Shown: positions 1 through 9,148 of the stretch, one piece after another
Position numbering within the stretch: position 1 is the first letter of the stretch
How the letters are laid out: each line of letters opens with the position of its first letter
From: Bacteroides ndongoniae
GTDB taxonomy: Bacteria > Bacteroidota > Bacteroidia > Bacteroidales > Bacteroidaceae
Reading direction: 5' to 3'
Assembly (NCBI RefSeq): GCF_900108345.1
Contig: NZ_FNVV01000013.1
Coordinates: forward strand, 1,028,944 to 1,092,943
Length of the DNA stretch: 64,000 nucleotides
Made by a program: the position numbers and the translations under genes
The notes under the pieces: model-generated
The model's database searches: none
What the model was told of the DNA's origin: nothing
Seen by the model: the letters and a program-made list of their open reading frames with translations, nothing else

Positions 1-2682
1 TCCAATGCCTTGACCGGTAAAATGCCTGGTCTTTCATCGATTCAGAGCACTGGTCAGCCGGGAGCTGATGATCCTACTATCTTTATACGTGGTGTAGGTT
101 CTCTTTCTACCGATTTGTCTGCTCCGTTGGTATTGGTGGATGGTGTGGAACGTTCTTTTAACCAGATCGACCCCAATGAAGTAGAAGATATCACTATCTT
201 GAAAGATGCATCGTCTACTGCAGTGTTTGGTGTACGTGGTGCGAATGGTGTAGTATTGGTGACTACAAAACGTGGAACAGAAGGTAAGCCGAGAATGAAT
301 TTTTCTACTTCCTTTGCAGTTCAGATGCCTACCCGTTTGCCGGAATTTGCAAACAGTTACGAGTATGCGACAACGTATGTCAATGCACAACGCCGTGACG
401 GAGTAGCAGAAGATCAATTGGCATTTACTGATGAAGCCATTGAGGCTTATCGCACTCATAGCAATCCGTTGGCTTACCCCGATACTGATTGGACAGACTT
501 GCTGATTAAAAAGGCTGCCTTGCAGACTCAGCATAACTTCTCTATTTCCGGTGGTTCGGAGAGAGTGCGTTATTTTGCATCTATCGGTGTATTTACTCAG
601 GATGGTCTTTTCAAATCGTTCGAAGACGAGTATGACGGCAATTTCAAATATACCCGTTATAATTATCGTATGAATTTGGATTTCGATTTGACCAAAACAA
701 CTTTGATGCGTATTAACTTGGGTGGCCGGGTGAACAATAAGAATCAACCAAACTATGAAGGCAGTAGTGATATTGGCTATTTGTTCCGTGATATTTATTG
801 GGCACCACCTATGTCGGGTGCTGGTGTAGTAGACGGAAAATGGTTATGGATTGACTCTAAGACTCATAATCTGCCGGGTACTCCACGCGATGCTTTGTAT
901 CCTTATTATGGTAAAGGATATAACACTCGTAATGGCAATACACTGAACTTTGACTTCCAGTTGGAACAGAAATTGGATTTCCTGACCAAAGGACTGAAAG
1001 CACATGTAAAAGCTTCCTATAATAATACGATGAATCTGACAAAAGTATTCACTTGTTCGTATCCGCATTATGAAGTGGTTGCCAATGAAGACGGAACCAA
1101 TAATTTCCGCCGAGTGGGAGATAAATCTAATTTGAGCTATTCGGAAAGTCCGGGTAAGGCAAGAGACTGGTACTTGGAGTTCGCTCTGAATTATAAGCGT
1201 GATTTCGATAAGCATCATGTGTCTGCACTGGCTATGTATAATCAAAGCATGACTTACTATGTAAGCGGACCTTCACAGTTTGCCTCTATTCCCCGAAGCT
1301 ATATTGGTTTTGTAGGACGTGTTGCCTATGACTGGAACAACCGTTATATGGCAGATGTGAATATCGGTTATAATGGTTCGGAGAATTTTGCTCCAGGAAA
1401 CCGTTTTGGCTTGTTCCCAGCTTTCTCTCTGGGTTGGATTCTGACAGAAGAGAATTTCATGAAACCTTTGAAGCCGGTTCTTGACTATCTTAAGATACGT
1501 GCTTCTTACGGTATTGTAGGTAATGACCGTACCAGTGACAGTTCACGTTTTCTTTATTTGCCGGATTCATATACGACAGGACAAGGTGGTTTCTATTTTG
1601 GAAATACGTCGAAAATCTTGCTGACAGGAGCAAAAGAGTCTAAACTCGGTAATCCTTATGTGACATGGGAAACTGCAGCTAAGCAGAACTACGGCTTGGA
1701 TGCTTACTTTGTTGACAGTAAGTTGAAGCTAAATTTTGATTACTTTATCGAACACCGTAAAGACATTCTGATTACCCGCCAGGTATTGCCTACTTATTTG
1801 GCAGTGACATTGCCTACGGCCAATTTGGGTAAAGTAGATAACAAAGGTTTTGAGGTTGCTTTGAGCTGGAGAGATCAAATTAATGATTTTGGCTATAATA
1901 TTGGTTTCAATATTTCTTATGCAAAGAATAAGGTGGTCTTTAAGGATGAAGTGAATTATCCTTATGAATATATGCGTCAGACGGGTCGTCCGGTAGGGCA
2001 GAACTTTGGATATAAATACGACGGTTTCTTCTCGGAAGAAGATGTTGCCAATTACGAGAACTTGAAAGGCAAGGAAGGTGGAATACCTGATCACGGTTCC
2101 GGTTACACTCCGTTGCCTGGTGACGTGAAATATAAGGATTTAAATGGTGATGGCAAAATTAACCAAAATGATAAAGCTGCCATCGGATATCCTATTTATC
2201 CGTTGTTGACTGGAGGTCTTAATCTAGGCTTCTCTTATAAAGGTTTTGATTTTAGTATGACATGGGCTGGAGCAACAAAGACTTCACGTATGTTGAATGA
2301 TGTGTATCGCGAACCGTTTGGGGCCACTAATTCACGTTCGTTGTTGAAATATCAGGTAACGGATGCTTGGACTCCGGAAAAGGGAAACTCGGCTAAAGCA
2401 CCGGCTATCACGTTTGTAAATAAGACCAATAATTATTTGGATTCAGACTTGTGGTTGCGTGATGCTTCTTATATTCGTCTGAAGAATGTAGAAGTTGGAT
2501 ATAACTTCTCAGAGAAAGTTCTGAAGAAATTACATGTAGGTAACTTACGTGTTTATGCTACAGGTTATAACTTGTTGACTTTTGATAAACTTAAGATCGT
2601 AGATCCGGAATCGGATGCAAATGGTAATATCATGTATCCGCTGGTAATGGTAGTGAATCTGGGTTTGAAAGTAGGTTTCTAA
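1..2682 (+). CDS. SusC-like TonB-dependent outer-membrane transporter (5' end outside window)
   Basis: This frame is open from the first base, so the signal peptide and N-terminal domain lie outside the window. About 893 residues remain. The first part is a TonB plug: FIRGVGSLS, then VLVDGVERSF, then a VLKDASSTAVFGVRGANG segment, all standard in the SusC/RagA family. The rest is a beta-barrel ending in the aromatic-rich strand VNLGLKVGF. SusC proteins import oligosaccharides across the outer membrane with a SusD lipoprotein lid. A SusD-like gene starts 19 bases downstream, giving a normal pair. It is the first gene here of a PUL with a PL12 lyase and sulfatases, so a sulfated uronic-acid glycan is the inferred cargo. 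The TTG at base 10 is not a real start, because homology continues upstream of it. Confidence 0.95.
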   Translation, partial: SNALTGKMPGLSSIQSTGQPGADDPTIFIRGVGSLSTDLSAPLVLVDGVERSFNQIDPNEVEDITILKDASSTAVFGVRGANGVVLVTTKRGTEGKPRMNFSTSFAVQMPTRLPEFANSYEYATTYVNAQRRDGVAEDQLAFTDEAIEAYRTHSNPLAYPDTDWTDLLIKKAALQTQHNFSISGGSERVRYFASIGVFTQDGLFKSFEDEYDGNFKYTRYNYRMNLDFDLTKTTLMRINLGGRVNNKNQPNYEGSSDIGYLFRDIYWAPPMSGAGVVDGKWLWIDSKTHNLPGTPRDALYPYYGKGYNTRNGNTLNFDFQLEQKLDFLTKGLKAHVKASYNNTMNLTKVFTCSYPHYEVVANEDGTNNFRRVGDKSNLSYSESPGKARDWYLEFALNYKRDFDKHHVSALAMYNQSMTYYVSGPSQFASIPRSYIGFVGRVAYDWNNRYMADVNIGYNGSENFAPGNRFGLFPAFSLGWILTEENFMKPLKPVLDYLKIRASYGIVGNDRTSDSSRFLYLPDSYTTGQGGFYFGNTSKILLTGAKESKLGNPYVTWETAAKQNYGLDAYFVDSKLKLNFDYFIEHRKDILITRQVLPTYLAVTLPTANLGKVDNKGFEVALSWRDQINDFGYNIGFNISYAKNKVVFKDEVNYPYEYMRQTGRPVGQNFGYKYDGFFSEEDVANYENLKGKEGGIPDHGSGYTPLPGDVKYKDLNGDGKINQNDKAAIGYPIYPLLTGGLNLGFSYKGFDFSMTWAGATKTSRMLNDVYREPFGATNSRSLLKYQVTDAWTPEKGNSAKAPAITFVNKTNNYLDSDLWLRDASYIRLKNVEVGYNFSEKVLKKLHVGNLRVYATGYNLLTFDKLKIVDPESDANGNIMYPLVMVVNLGLKVGF

Positions 2683-2701
2683 ATATTAAAAACGAATAAT
2701 C

Positions 2702-4540
2702 ATGAAAAGGATAAGAAAACATATTCATCTATTGGTGTTATCTTTATTGGTATCCTTGTCTTCATGCGAAGATTTCGCTTTAGGCGAAAAGTTCCTTCAG
2801 AAGGCCCCAGGTGGAGATATTACAGCCGATACTATTTTTTCTACTGCAGAATATGCAAAACAGGTATTGTGGTATAGTTATTATACAATGCCTTATGGAT
2901 TTCCGACTAACTATAATACTACAACAGCTATGTGGGTCGGTGTACTTGAAAATTTGACAGACTTGAGTCAGTCTTGTATTGGTTACGGTGGTCCGGAAGA
3001 ACTTTATTATAGTGGTGTGTACAATGCGGCATCCGAGGATAAGACTGGTGCAGCGAAAGGTGCGACTAAATATAAGTTTCAGGGCCGCTATTCCTGGCAG
3101 GGCATTCGTAATGCGTGGATTCTGATAAAGAATGTAGATCGGATTCCTGACATGTCGGAAAGTGAGAAACTGCGTCTGAAGGCTGAAGCCAAGATTATTA
3201 TAGCTTTGCAGTATTCGGAAATGTTGCGTCATTTTGGTGCTTTGCCTATTGTCGATCATGCCATCGATGTCGAAGAAACCAATTTGCCGGCTCGTGCCAC
3301 CCTACAGGAAACGGTCGATTTTATTGTGAAGTTGTTGGATGAAGCTATTGCTTGTAAGGAATTACCTTGGGCACTGACCGGTGATGACTTGAGCAACTGG
3401 AGTGGCCGTCTGACGCGTGCATCGGCTATGGGTTTGAAACTTCGCACGTTGTTGTTTGTTGCCAGTCCGTTATTTAATTCCGATTCTCCTTATTATCAGG
3501 GAGAAGCTTCCACAAAGCTGATGACTTGGTTTGGTGGATATGATCAAAAGCGTTGGGAAGCAGCAGCTGAAGCAGGTAAGGAATTTTTTGATGCAATGGC
3601 AAGTGAAGGTTTTTATCGTTTGGTCGATAAAAATACATCGGGCACGTATCGACAGGCATTTCAGGATGCTTACTATACACGTGGTACTACCGAATCTTTG
3701 GTTTCAGTTCGTAGACATTATAAAACTGATGGGCTTAGCTTCTTGTTGAAATCAATGCGTTGGGGTGGTTGGTGTCCGACCAAAGAGAGTTTTGATATGT
3801 TTCCTATGGCAGATGGAACTGATTTTGATTGGGATAATCCGGAACACCGTAAAAACCCTTTCATAAATCGTGACCCTCGTTTGAGTGAGACAATTTTGCT
3901 GGATGGTGATGACTTCCAGGGTACGAAAGCTGAAGTTTTTCAAAAGAAAAGTGATGATCCCAATAATTATCCTGCAGGCAAACATTGGAACAGTAGTGCT
4001 GCTTCTTTGGATAGTAAATCTTTGGCTACTGGTATAGCTGGTCGTAAATTTGCTCTTGACCGTAAGAATGAGTATAAGGGACGTATTATTCAATGGCCAT
4101 ATTTGCGTCTGGCAGAGGTTTACTTGTCGTACGCCGAAGCTTTGAACGAGTGCGGACGTACAAGTGAGGCTTATCAGTATGTCAATGCAGTACGAGCTCG
4201 TGTCGGATTGCCGGGATTGGTCCTGAAAGGTGAGCAAGACGAAAAGACAGAATTCCGTGAAGCTGTGCTTCGTGAACGCGCTTGTGAGTTTGCTTGGGAA
4301 GAAGTACGTTTCTTTGACCTGATTCGCTGGAAACGTGAAGCAGACTTTACAAAGCATCTACATGGTATCAATGTCTATCGTAATAAGAATACTTTAGAAT
4401 ACGATTTCTCTTTCCCGCAGTTGGCAGAAAGAGCTTGGCAGAAACCCGGTGGTTTCTCTCCTAAATGGTATTTGAGTGCTTTCCCTAGCAACGAGGTGAA
4501 CAAGGGGTATGGCCTTGTGCAGAACCCTGGATGGGAATAA
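2702..4540 (+). CDS. SusD/RagB-like surface glycan-binding lipoprotein
   Basis: A 612-residue protein with a lipoprotein signal (basic start, hydrophobic stretch, LSSC with Cys22). The N-terminal half has the helical, TPR-like character of SusD proteins. The C-terminal region has the family signature: a RLAEVYLSYAEALNECG segment, then VNAVRARVGLP, then a RERACEFAWEEVRFFDLIRWKR segment. The C-terminus NPGW is typical of the family. It should sit on the cell surface as the lid of the SusC encoded 19 bases upstream. It is slightly longer than classical SusD (about 550 residues). Glycan specificity cannot be read from the sequence. Confidence 0.93.
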   Translation: MKRIRKHIHLLVLSLLVSLSSCEDFALGEKFLQKAPGGDITADTIFSTAEYAKQVLWYSYYTMPYGFPTNYNTTTAMWVGVLENLTDLSQSCIGYGGPEELYYSGVYNAASEDKTGAAKGATKYKFQGRYSWQGIRNAWILIKNVDRIPDMSESEKLRLKAEAKIIIALQYSEMLRHFGALPIVDHAIDVEETNLPARATLQETVDFIVKLLDEAIACKELPWALTGDDLSNWSGRLTRASAMGLKLRTLLFVASPLFNSDSPYYQGEASTKLMTWFGGYDQKRWEAAAEAGKEFFDAMASEGFYRLVDKNTSGTYRQAFQDAYYTRGTTESLVSVRRHYKTDGLSFLLKSMRWGGWCPTKESFDMFPMADGTDFDWDNPEHRKNPFINRDPRLSETILLDGDDFQGTKAEVFQKKSDDPNNYPAGKHWNSSAASLDSKSLATGIAGRKFALDRKNEYKGRIIQWPYLRLAEVYLSYAEALNECGRTSEAYQYVNAVRARVGLPGLVLKGEQDEKTEFREAVLRERACEFAWEEVRFFDLIRWKREADFTKHLHGINVYRNKNTLEYDFSFPQLAERAWQKPGGFSPKWYLSAFPSNEVNKGYGLVQNPGWE

Positions 4541-4580
4541 CAAAAGATGATTCAATGAACAAAGTAACAAGAATGTACTT

Positions 4581-7334
4581 ATGAAAAGAAGTATGAAATT
4601 TATCGCTGCTTTTTTACTGTTGCCATGCGTAGCAACGGCACAAGTAACAGACAGCATTCAACAATATGGACGAGGTATTTCTTTCAATATGAAGGAATCG
4701 ACTGTCGCAGGGGCAATGGCTACATCCGAACAGATTTCGCATAAGACCAGTATTGACCCGTCGAATTCATTGTATGGACTAATTCCAGGATTGCAAGTCC
4801 TTCAAAACGGAGGATATGCCTGGGACGATGGCGCTACCTTATATATACGTGGAGTAGGAACCAGCAACAGCAGTACGCCGTTGATTCTGGTAGATGGATT
4901 TGAGCGGGAAATATCTTCTTTGACCGTTCAAGAGATCGAATCGGTTACAGTTCTGAAAGATGCTGCATCGTTGGCACTTTACGGTATTCGTGGAGCCAAT
5001 GGAGTAGTATATATTAAGACCAAACGTGGTGCGGTTCATGCTCCGGTAATTAATTTTGGATATGAGTTTAATTTCTCTACTCCTAATCGTTTGCCTGATT
5101 TTGTAGATGGATATACGTATGCGCAAGCGCTGAACGAAGGCATGAAGAATGATGGACTGTCTCCTCGTTACAGCCAGCGTGAACTGGATGCCTTCCGTGA
5201 ACAGACGTATCCGGAATTCTATCCCAATGTGAATTGGTGGGATGAAGCATTGCGCGATCATGCTTATGGCAACAATGTGAATTTCTCGATTAGTGGAGGT
5301 GGTGAAAGGGTGCAGTATTATGCACAGTTGAATTACCTGAACAATTTGGGTATTTATCAGCCTACTGAGGAGAACGACGGATACTCTACACAGTTGAAAT
5401 ACTCTAAAATGAATATTCGTACCAATCTGGATATCAAGGTGAGCAATACGACGAAAGTGAAGTTGAACTTGCTGGGAGTTTTCTCTGAGAACAATCGCCC
5501 TCAAAGTGATATCTCCGATGTGTTCGGAGCGTTGTATCAGGTCCCTTCTGGTGCTTTCCCTATTAAAACTTCGCAGGATATATGGGGGGGAACAACTGTG
5601 TATTCCAATAACCCGATCGCAAACATTGCAGGTTCCGGATATTTACGTACACAGGGGCGTACCTTATATGCAGATATGAGTATTAACCAGGATTTGAATT
5701 TCTTATTGCCAGGTTTGTCAGCCACTGTAAATGTTGGTTATGACAGTTATGGATTCTATCGTGAAGGAAATGTACGTACGTATGCCTATCAGTCGGCAGT
5801 AAAAGGATGGGATGGCGCAGCAGATACTTATACAAAGTTGCGTGAAGAAACTGATTATGAGTTTAGCACTTATCTTCAGACAATGGATACGCATTTTAAC
5901 TTTAATACTCAGGTCAATTATGACCGTAATTGGGGAGAACATAAATTGAATGCTGTATTGTTGTATTCCATGGATAAGAAAACGGGACGTGATCAAAATA
6001 ATAAATATGCGTTTATGGATGTAGTAGCTCAAGGTCACTATACTTATAAAAATCGTTATATTTTAGATTTTGCCTTGTCTGGTTCTGCATCAAGTGTTTT
6101 GGAACCGGGTAACCGTTGGGGAATATTTCCTTCGATCGGAGCAGGATGGATACTTTCAGAAGAAGATTGGTTGAAATCGGATAATCTGAATTTGTTGAAG
6201 CTGAGAGCATCTTATGGTATAGCAGGACGTGCAGATTTTGATGCTAATCTGTATAAATATTATTTTGGCAGTGGAAACAGCTATTATTTCAAAGATACTC
6301 CTGCCAGCCAGTCTGGAATGAAAGAATATCGCATTGCGGTGGACGGGTTGACTTATGAAAAGTCTCATAAGCTGAACGTGGGTGTTGATTTGATGGCTTG
6401 GAATAAATTGTCTTTGACCGTTGACGGATATTATGATCATCGTACCGATATTTTGGTTGACGGTAGTGGAGCGATTTCATCGGTATTTGGTATGACTGTT
6501 CCTAAACGGAATGATGGTATTATCAACAGTTACGGAGTGGATGTAGCTGCTAACTGGACCGATCATATCGGAGATTTTACTTATCAAATCGGTGGACAGT
6601 TCTCATTTGCCCGTAATGAAATTATTGAGATGAATGAAGAATACCGTCCGTATGATTATTTAAAACGTACCGGTCATTCAGTTGGACAGATTTTCGGTTA
6701 TGAAGTGGAAGGTATTTATCAAAGCCAGGAAGAAATTGATCAGCGTGATGTTAAGCAATATTTGTCAGATGTGCGTCCCGGTGATTTGAAATTTAAAGAT
6801 CAGAATGGTGACAAGCGTATTGACCAATATGACCAAGTGGCTTTAGGATATAATGAAACTTGTCCGGAAATCTATTACGGATTTAATGTGGGTGCGGAGT
6901 ATAAGGGATTAGGTTTTACTGCTTATTTCCAAGGAGCTGCCAATTATAGTAAAATATTGGATACGAAGAGTGTATATCGCCCGTTGGTATCGAACAATAC
7001 CATATCTCAATATTATTGGGACAACCGCTGGAGCGAGAGCAATCCGAATGGAACATTACCACGTCTGACTACGCAAGGATCTGATAATAACTATAATACC
7101 AATTCTTTGTGGGTAGCCGATGCTTCGTTCTTGAAATTGAGAACGTTGGAAGTATATTATCAGTTGCCGGAAAAATGGCTGAAGAACATTGCTTTTGTAA
7201 AAGGTATAAAGATCTTTGGCCGTGGACACGATCTGTTCTGTGTGGATGGAATTGATATTGCCGATCCAGAGTCTATTGGCGTTGCTCATCCTACAATGAG
7301 ACAATATGCGTTTGGTTTTAATTTGAAGTTTTAA
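4581..7334 (+). CDS. SusC-like TonB-dependent transporter, short form lacking the N-terminal carboxypeptidase-like domain
   Basis: A 917-residue protein with a signal peptide of about 21 residues ending VATAQ. The plug begins soon after: LYGLIPGLQVLQNGG, LYIRGVGTSN, LILVDGFERE and VLKDAASLALYGIRGANG. The barrel ends AFGFNLKF. Most SusC proteins carry a CarboxypepD_reg-like domain of about 80 residues before the plug; here only some 50 residues separate the signal peptide from it. A downstream ATG four codons in (4593) is also possible. It is the second SusC in the locus and is paired with the SusD-like gene that follows. Two transporter pairs in one locus may import different chain lengths or sulfation forms. 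Confidence 0.93.
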   Translation: MKRSMKFIAAFLLLPCVATAQVTDSIQQYGRGISFNMKESTVAGAMATSEQISHKTSIDPSNSLYGLIPGLQVLQNGGYAWDDGATLYIRGVGTSNSSTPLILVDGFEREISSLTVQEIESVTVLKDAASLALYGIRGANGVVYIKTKRGAVHAPVINFGYEFNFSTPNRLPDFVDGYTYAQALNEGMKNDGLSPRYSQRELDAFREQTYPEFYPNVNWWDEALRDHAYGNNVNFSISGGGERVQYYAQLNYLNNLGIYQPTEENDGYSTQLKYSKMNIRTNLDIKVSNTTKVKLNLLGVFSENNRPQSDISDVFGALYQVPSGAFPIKTSQDIWGGTTVYSNNPIANIAGSGYLRTQGRTLYADMSINQDLNFLLPGLSATVNVGYDSYGFYREGNVRTYAYQSAVKGWDGAADTYTKLREETDYEFSTYLQTMDTHFNFNTQVNYDRNWGEHKLNAVLLYSMDKKTGRDQNNKYAFMDVVAQGHYTYKNRYILDFALSGSASSVLEPGNRWGIFPSIGAGWILSEEDWLKSDNLNLLKLRASYGIAGRADFDANLYKYYFGSGNSYYFKDTPASQSGMKEYRIAVDGLTYEKSHKLNVGVDLMAWNKLSLTVDGYYDHRTDILVDGSGAISSVFGMTVPKRNDGIINSYGVDVAANWTDHIGDFTYQIGGQFSFARNEIIEMNEEYRPYDYLKRTGHSVGQIFGYEVEGIYQSQEEIDQRDVKQYLSDVRPGDLKFKDQNGDKRIDQYDQVALGYNETCPEIYYGFNVGAEYKGLGFTAYFQGAANYSKILDTKSVYRPLVSNNTISQYYWDNRWSESNPNGTLPRLTTQGSDNNYNTNSLWVADASFLKLRTLEVYYQLPEKWLKNIAFVKGIKIFGRGHDLFCVDGIDIADPESIGVAHPTMRQYAFGFNLKF

Positions 7335-7349
7335 TAAAACGTGATTAAG

Positions 7350-9017
7350 ATGAAGAATATTAAAATAAAAGGACTTGCATTGCTTCTGTCGTTGTTTACG
7401 CTTACTGGATGCGACTTTATGGATTGTGATGAGTCCGATAACTATACCAAAGAGGATGTTCTGGATAGTTATACTCGTGTAAAACAGTTGGTGACGAACA
7501 TTTATGGATATTTGAAAGCCGATTTCTGTTCGATAGACGGAGCTATGCTCGATGCTGCGACAGATGATGCTATTCATATATACGATTCTTCCAACATTCA
7601 ACGGTTTGTGAACGGTACTTGGTCTGCGAACAATACGGTTGATGATCAGTGGAGCAATTATTATACAGGCATTCGGGCTGCCAATTTGTATCTGGCAGAG
7701 ACAGCTAATCTGACTTTCGATGACTGGAAATATTCCGATGAATATGAGAATATGATGAAGTGCTTTAACAATTACAAGTACGAAGTACGGTTCCTGCGTG
7801 CTTATTTCTACTTTGAGTTGATCAGACGCTATCATAATGTTCCTTTTGTTACAGAAGTATTGACACAGGAAGAAGCTAATCAGGTTACTCCCGCTACCTT
7901 TGAGACGATTGCACAGTTCATTGTGGACGAATGTTCTGATTTAGCTAACTATTTGCCGGTGGATTACAAGAGTTTTCCGGATGCAGAGACTGGTCGCGTT
8001 ACCAAAGGTACGGCATTGGCTTTAAAAGCACGTATGTTGCTCTATATGGCAAGTCCGTTGTATAGCAGTGACAATGCGGAGAACTGGAAAAAAGCAGCCA
8101 AGGCTGCTTATGAAATCATTGGCTCTTCTTCCGAGCTGGGCTATAAACTGGTGAAATATTCCGATTTGTTCAATGATACCAATAACAAAGTTGCCGAAGT
8201 TATTTTAGCTCGTGCCACTGGTGAGAACGGAGATTTTGAGAAGGCTAACTTCCCGATGGGAGTAGAAGGCGGTAGCACTTCCACTTGTCCTACTCAGAAT
8301 TTGGTGGATGCTTATGAAATGACAGACGGTTCAGCTTTTGATTGGAGCAATCCTGATATGAAAGCCAATCCTTATGCGAACCGTGACCCTCGTATGGGAA
8401 TGACTATCGTTTATAATAATATGAAGTGGCCGGTTAACAATGTAGAAATCTGGGAAGGAGGAGCTAACGGACTTCCGATTGAAAATGCTACAACAACAGG
8501 TTATTATTTGCAGAAGTACGTCAATAATTCCATCAGTTTTGAGTCTGGTAGCAAAGTGACTGCTAAAAACCATAACTGGATTCTGTTCCGTTATGCTGAA
8601 GTATTGCTGAACTATGCAGAAGCAATGGTGAATGCTTTCCATAATCCGGATTATAAGGATGGTGAACTTCCTTTAAGTGCGCGTGAAGCTGTCAATCAGG
8701 TGCGTGCCCGTGCAGATGTAAACATGCCCGAACTGCCGAGTGGTATGAGCGAAGCAGATTTCGTGAAGCGTCTGAAGAATGAACGTCGTGTAGAGTTGGC
8801 TTTCGAAGGTCATCGCTTCTGGGATGTTCGTCGTTGGAAGGACTTGGACGAGACAGCTGATATTTATGGCGTTAAGGTTGTGAAGAATGGTGATGACTTT
8901 GAATATACCAAATTCTTATTGGAATCACGTACCATAACAGACAATTTATATTTCTATCCGATTGCTAATACAGAACGGTTCAAGAATCCCAATTTGGGAC
9001 AGAATCCGGGTTGGTAA
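7350..9017 (+). CDS. SusD/RagB-like surface lipoprotein
   Basis: About 555 residues from the ATG at 7350. A GTG nine bases earlier would also be in frame, but the ATG gives a cleaner lipoprotein signal (LTGC, Cys21). SusD hallmarks are present: an early KYEVRFLRAYFYFELIRRY helix, NRDPRMGMTI in the middle, a RYAEVLLNYAEAMVNA segment, and NERRVELAFEGHRFWDVRRW near the end, finishing NPGW. It forms the second pair with the SusC gene just upstream. It should be a surface glycan-binding lid; its ligand is inferred only from the lyase and sulfatase neighbours. Confidence 0.93.
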   Translation: MKNIKIKGLALLLSLFTLTGCDFMDCDESDNYTKEDVLDSYTRVKQLVTNIYGYLKADFCSIDGAMLDAATDDAIHIYDSSNIQRFVNGTWSANNTVDDQWSNYYTGIRAANLYLAETANLTFDDWKYSDEYENMMKCFNNYKYEVRFLRAYFYFELIRRYHNVPFVTEVLTQEEANQVTPATFETIAQFIVDECSDLANYLPVDYKSFPDAETGRVTKGTALALKARMLLYMASPLYSSDNAENWKKAAKAAYEIIGSSSELGYKLVKYSDLFNDTNNKVAEVILARATGENGDFEKANFPMGVEGGSTSTCPTQNLVDAYEMTDGSAFDWSNPDMKANPYANRDPRMGMTIVYNNMKWPVNNVEIWEGGANGLPIENATTTGYYLQKYVNNSISFESGSKVTAKNHNWILFRYAEVLLNYAEAMVNAFHNPDYKDGELPLSAREAVNQVRARADVNMPELPSGMSEADFVKRLKNERRVELAFEGHRFWDVRRWKDLDETADIYGVKVVKNGDDFEYTKFLLESRTITDNLYFYPIANTERFKNPNLGQNPGW

Positions 9018-9053
9018 TAATCGTCTGGAGAGGTAATTAGATTGTTTAAAGTA

Positions 9054-9114
9054 GGTTACACAGATGGACATGAATTGAAAAATGGTGTGGAAGTCTGTGT
9101 AACCTTATTTTTTA
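9054..9114 (+). terminator. Hairpin followed by a T-rich run between SusD and lyase genes
   Basis: GGTTACACAGA at 9054-9064 is perfectly complementary to TCTGTGTAACC at 9094-9104, and TTATTTTTTAT follows. The loop is long (29 nt). It may partly end transcription after the SusC/SusD genes so that downstream enzymes are made in smaller amounts, or it may be an RNA-processing site. This is inferred from position and shape. Confidence 0.45.
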
Positions 9115-9148
9115 TCAGATTTGCAAATTTGTAGTGAGGATTGATGCC

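Noticed and set aside
9134..9148. GTG at 9134 as the start of the PL12 lyase
   Set aside because: The ATG at 9149 begins a clean signal peptide; the extra five residues would spoil it.
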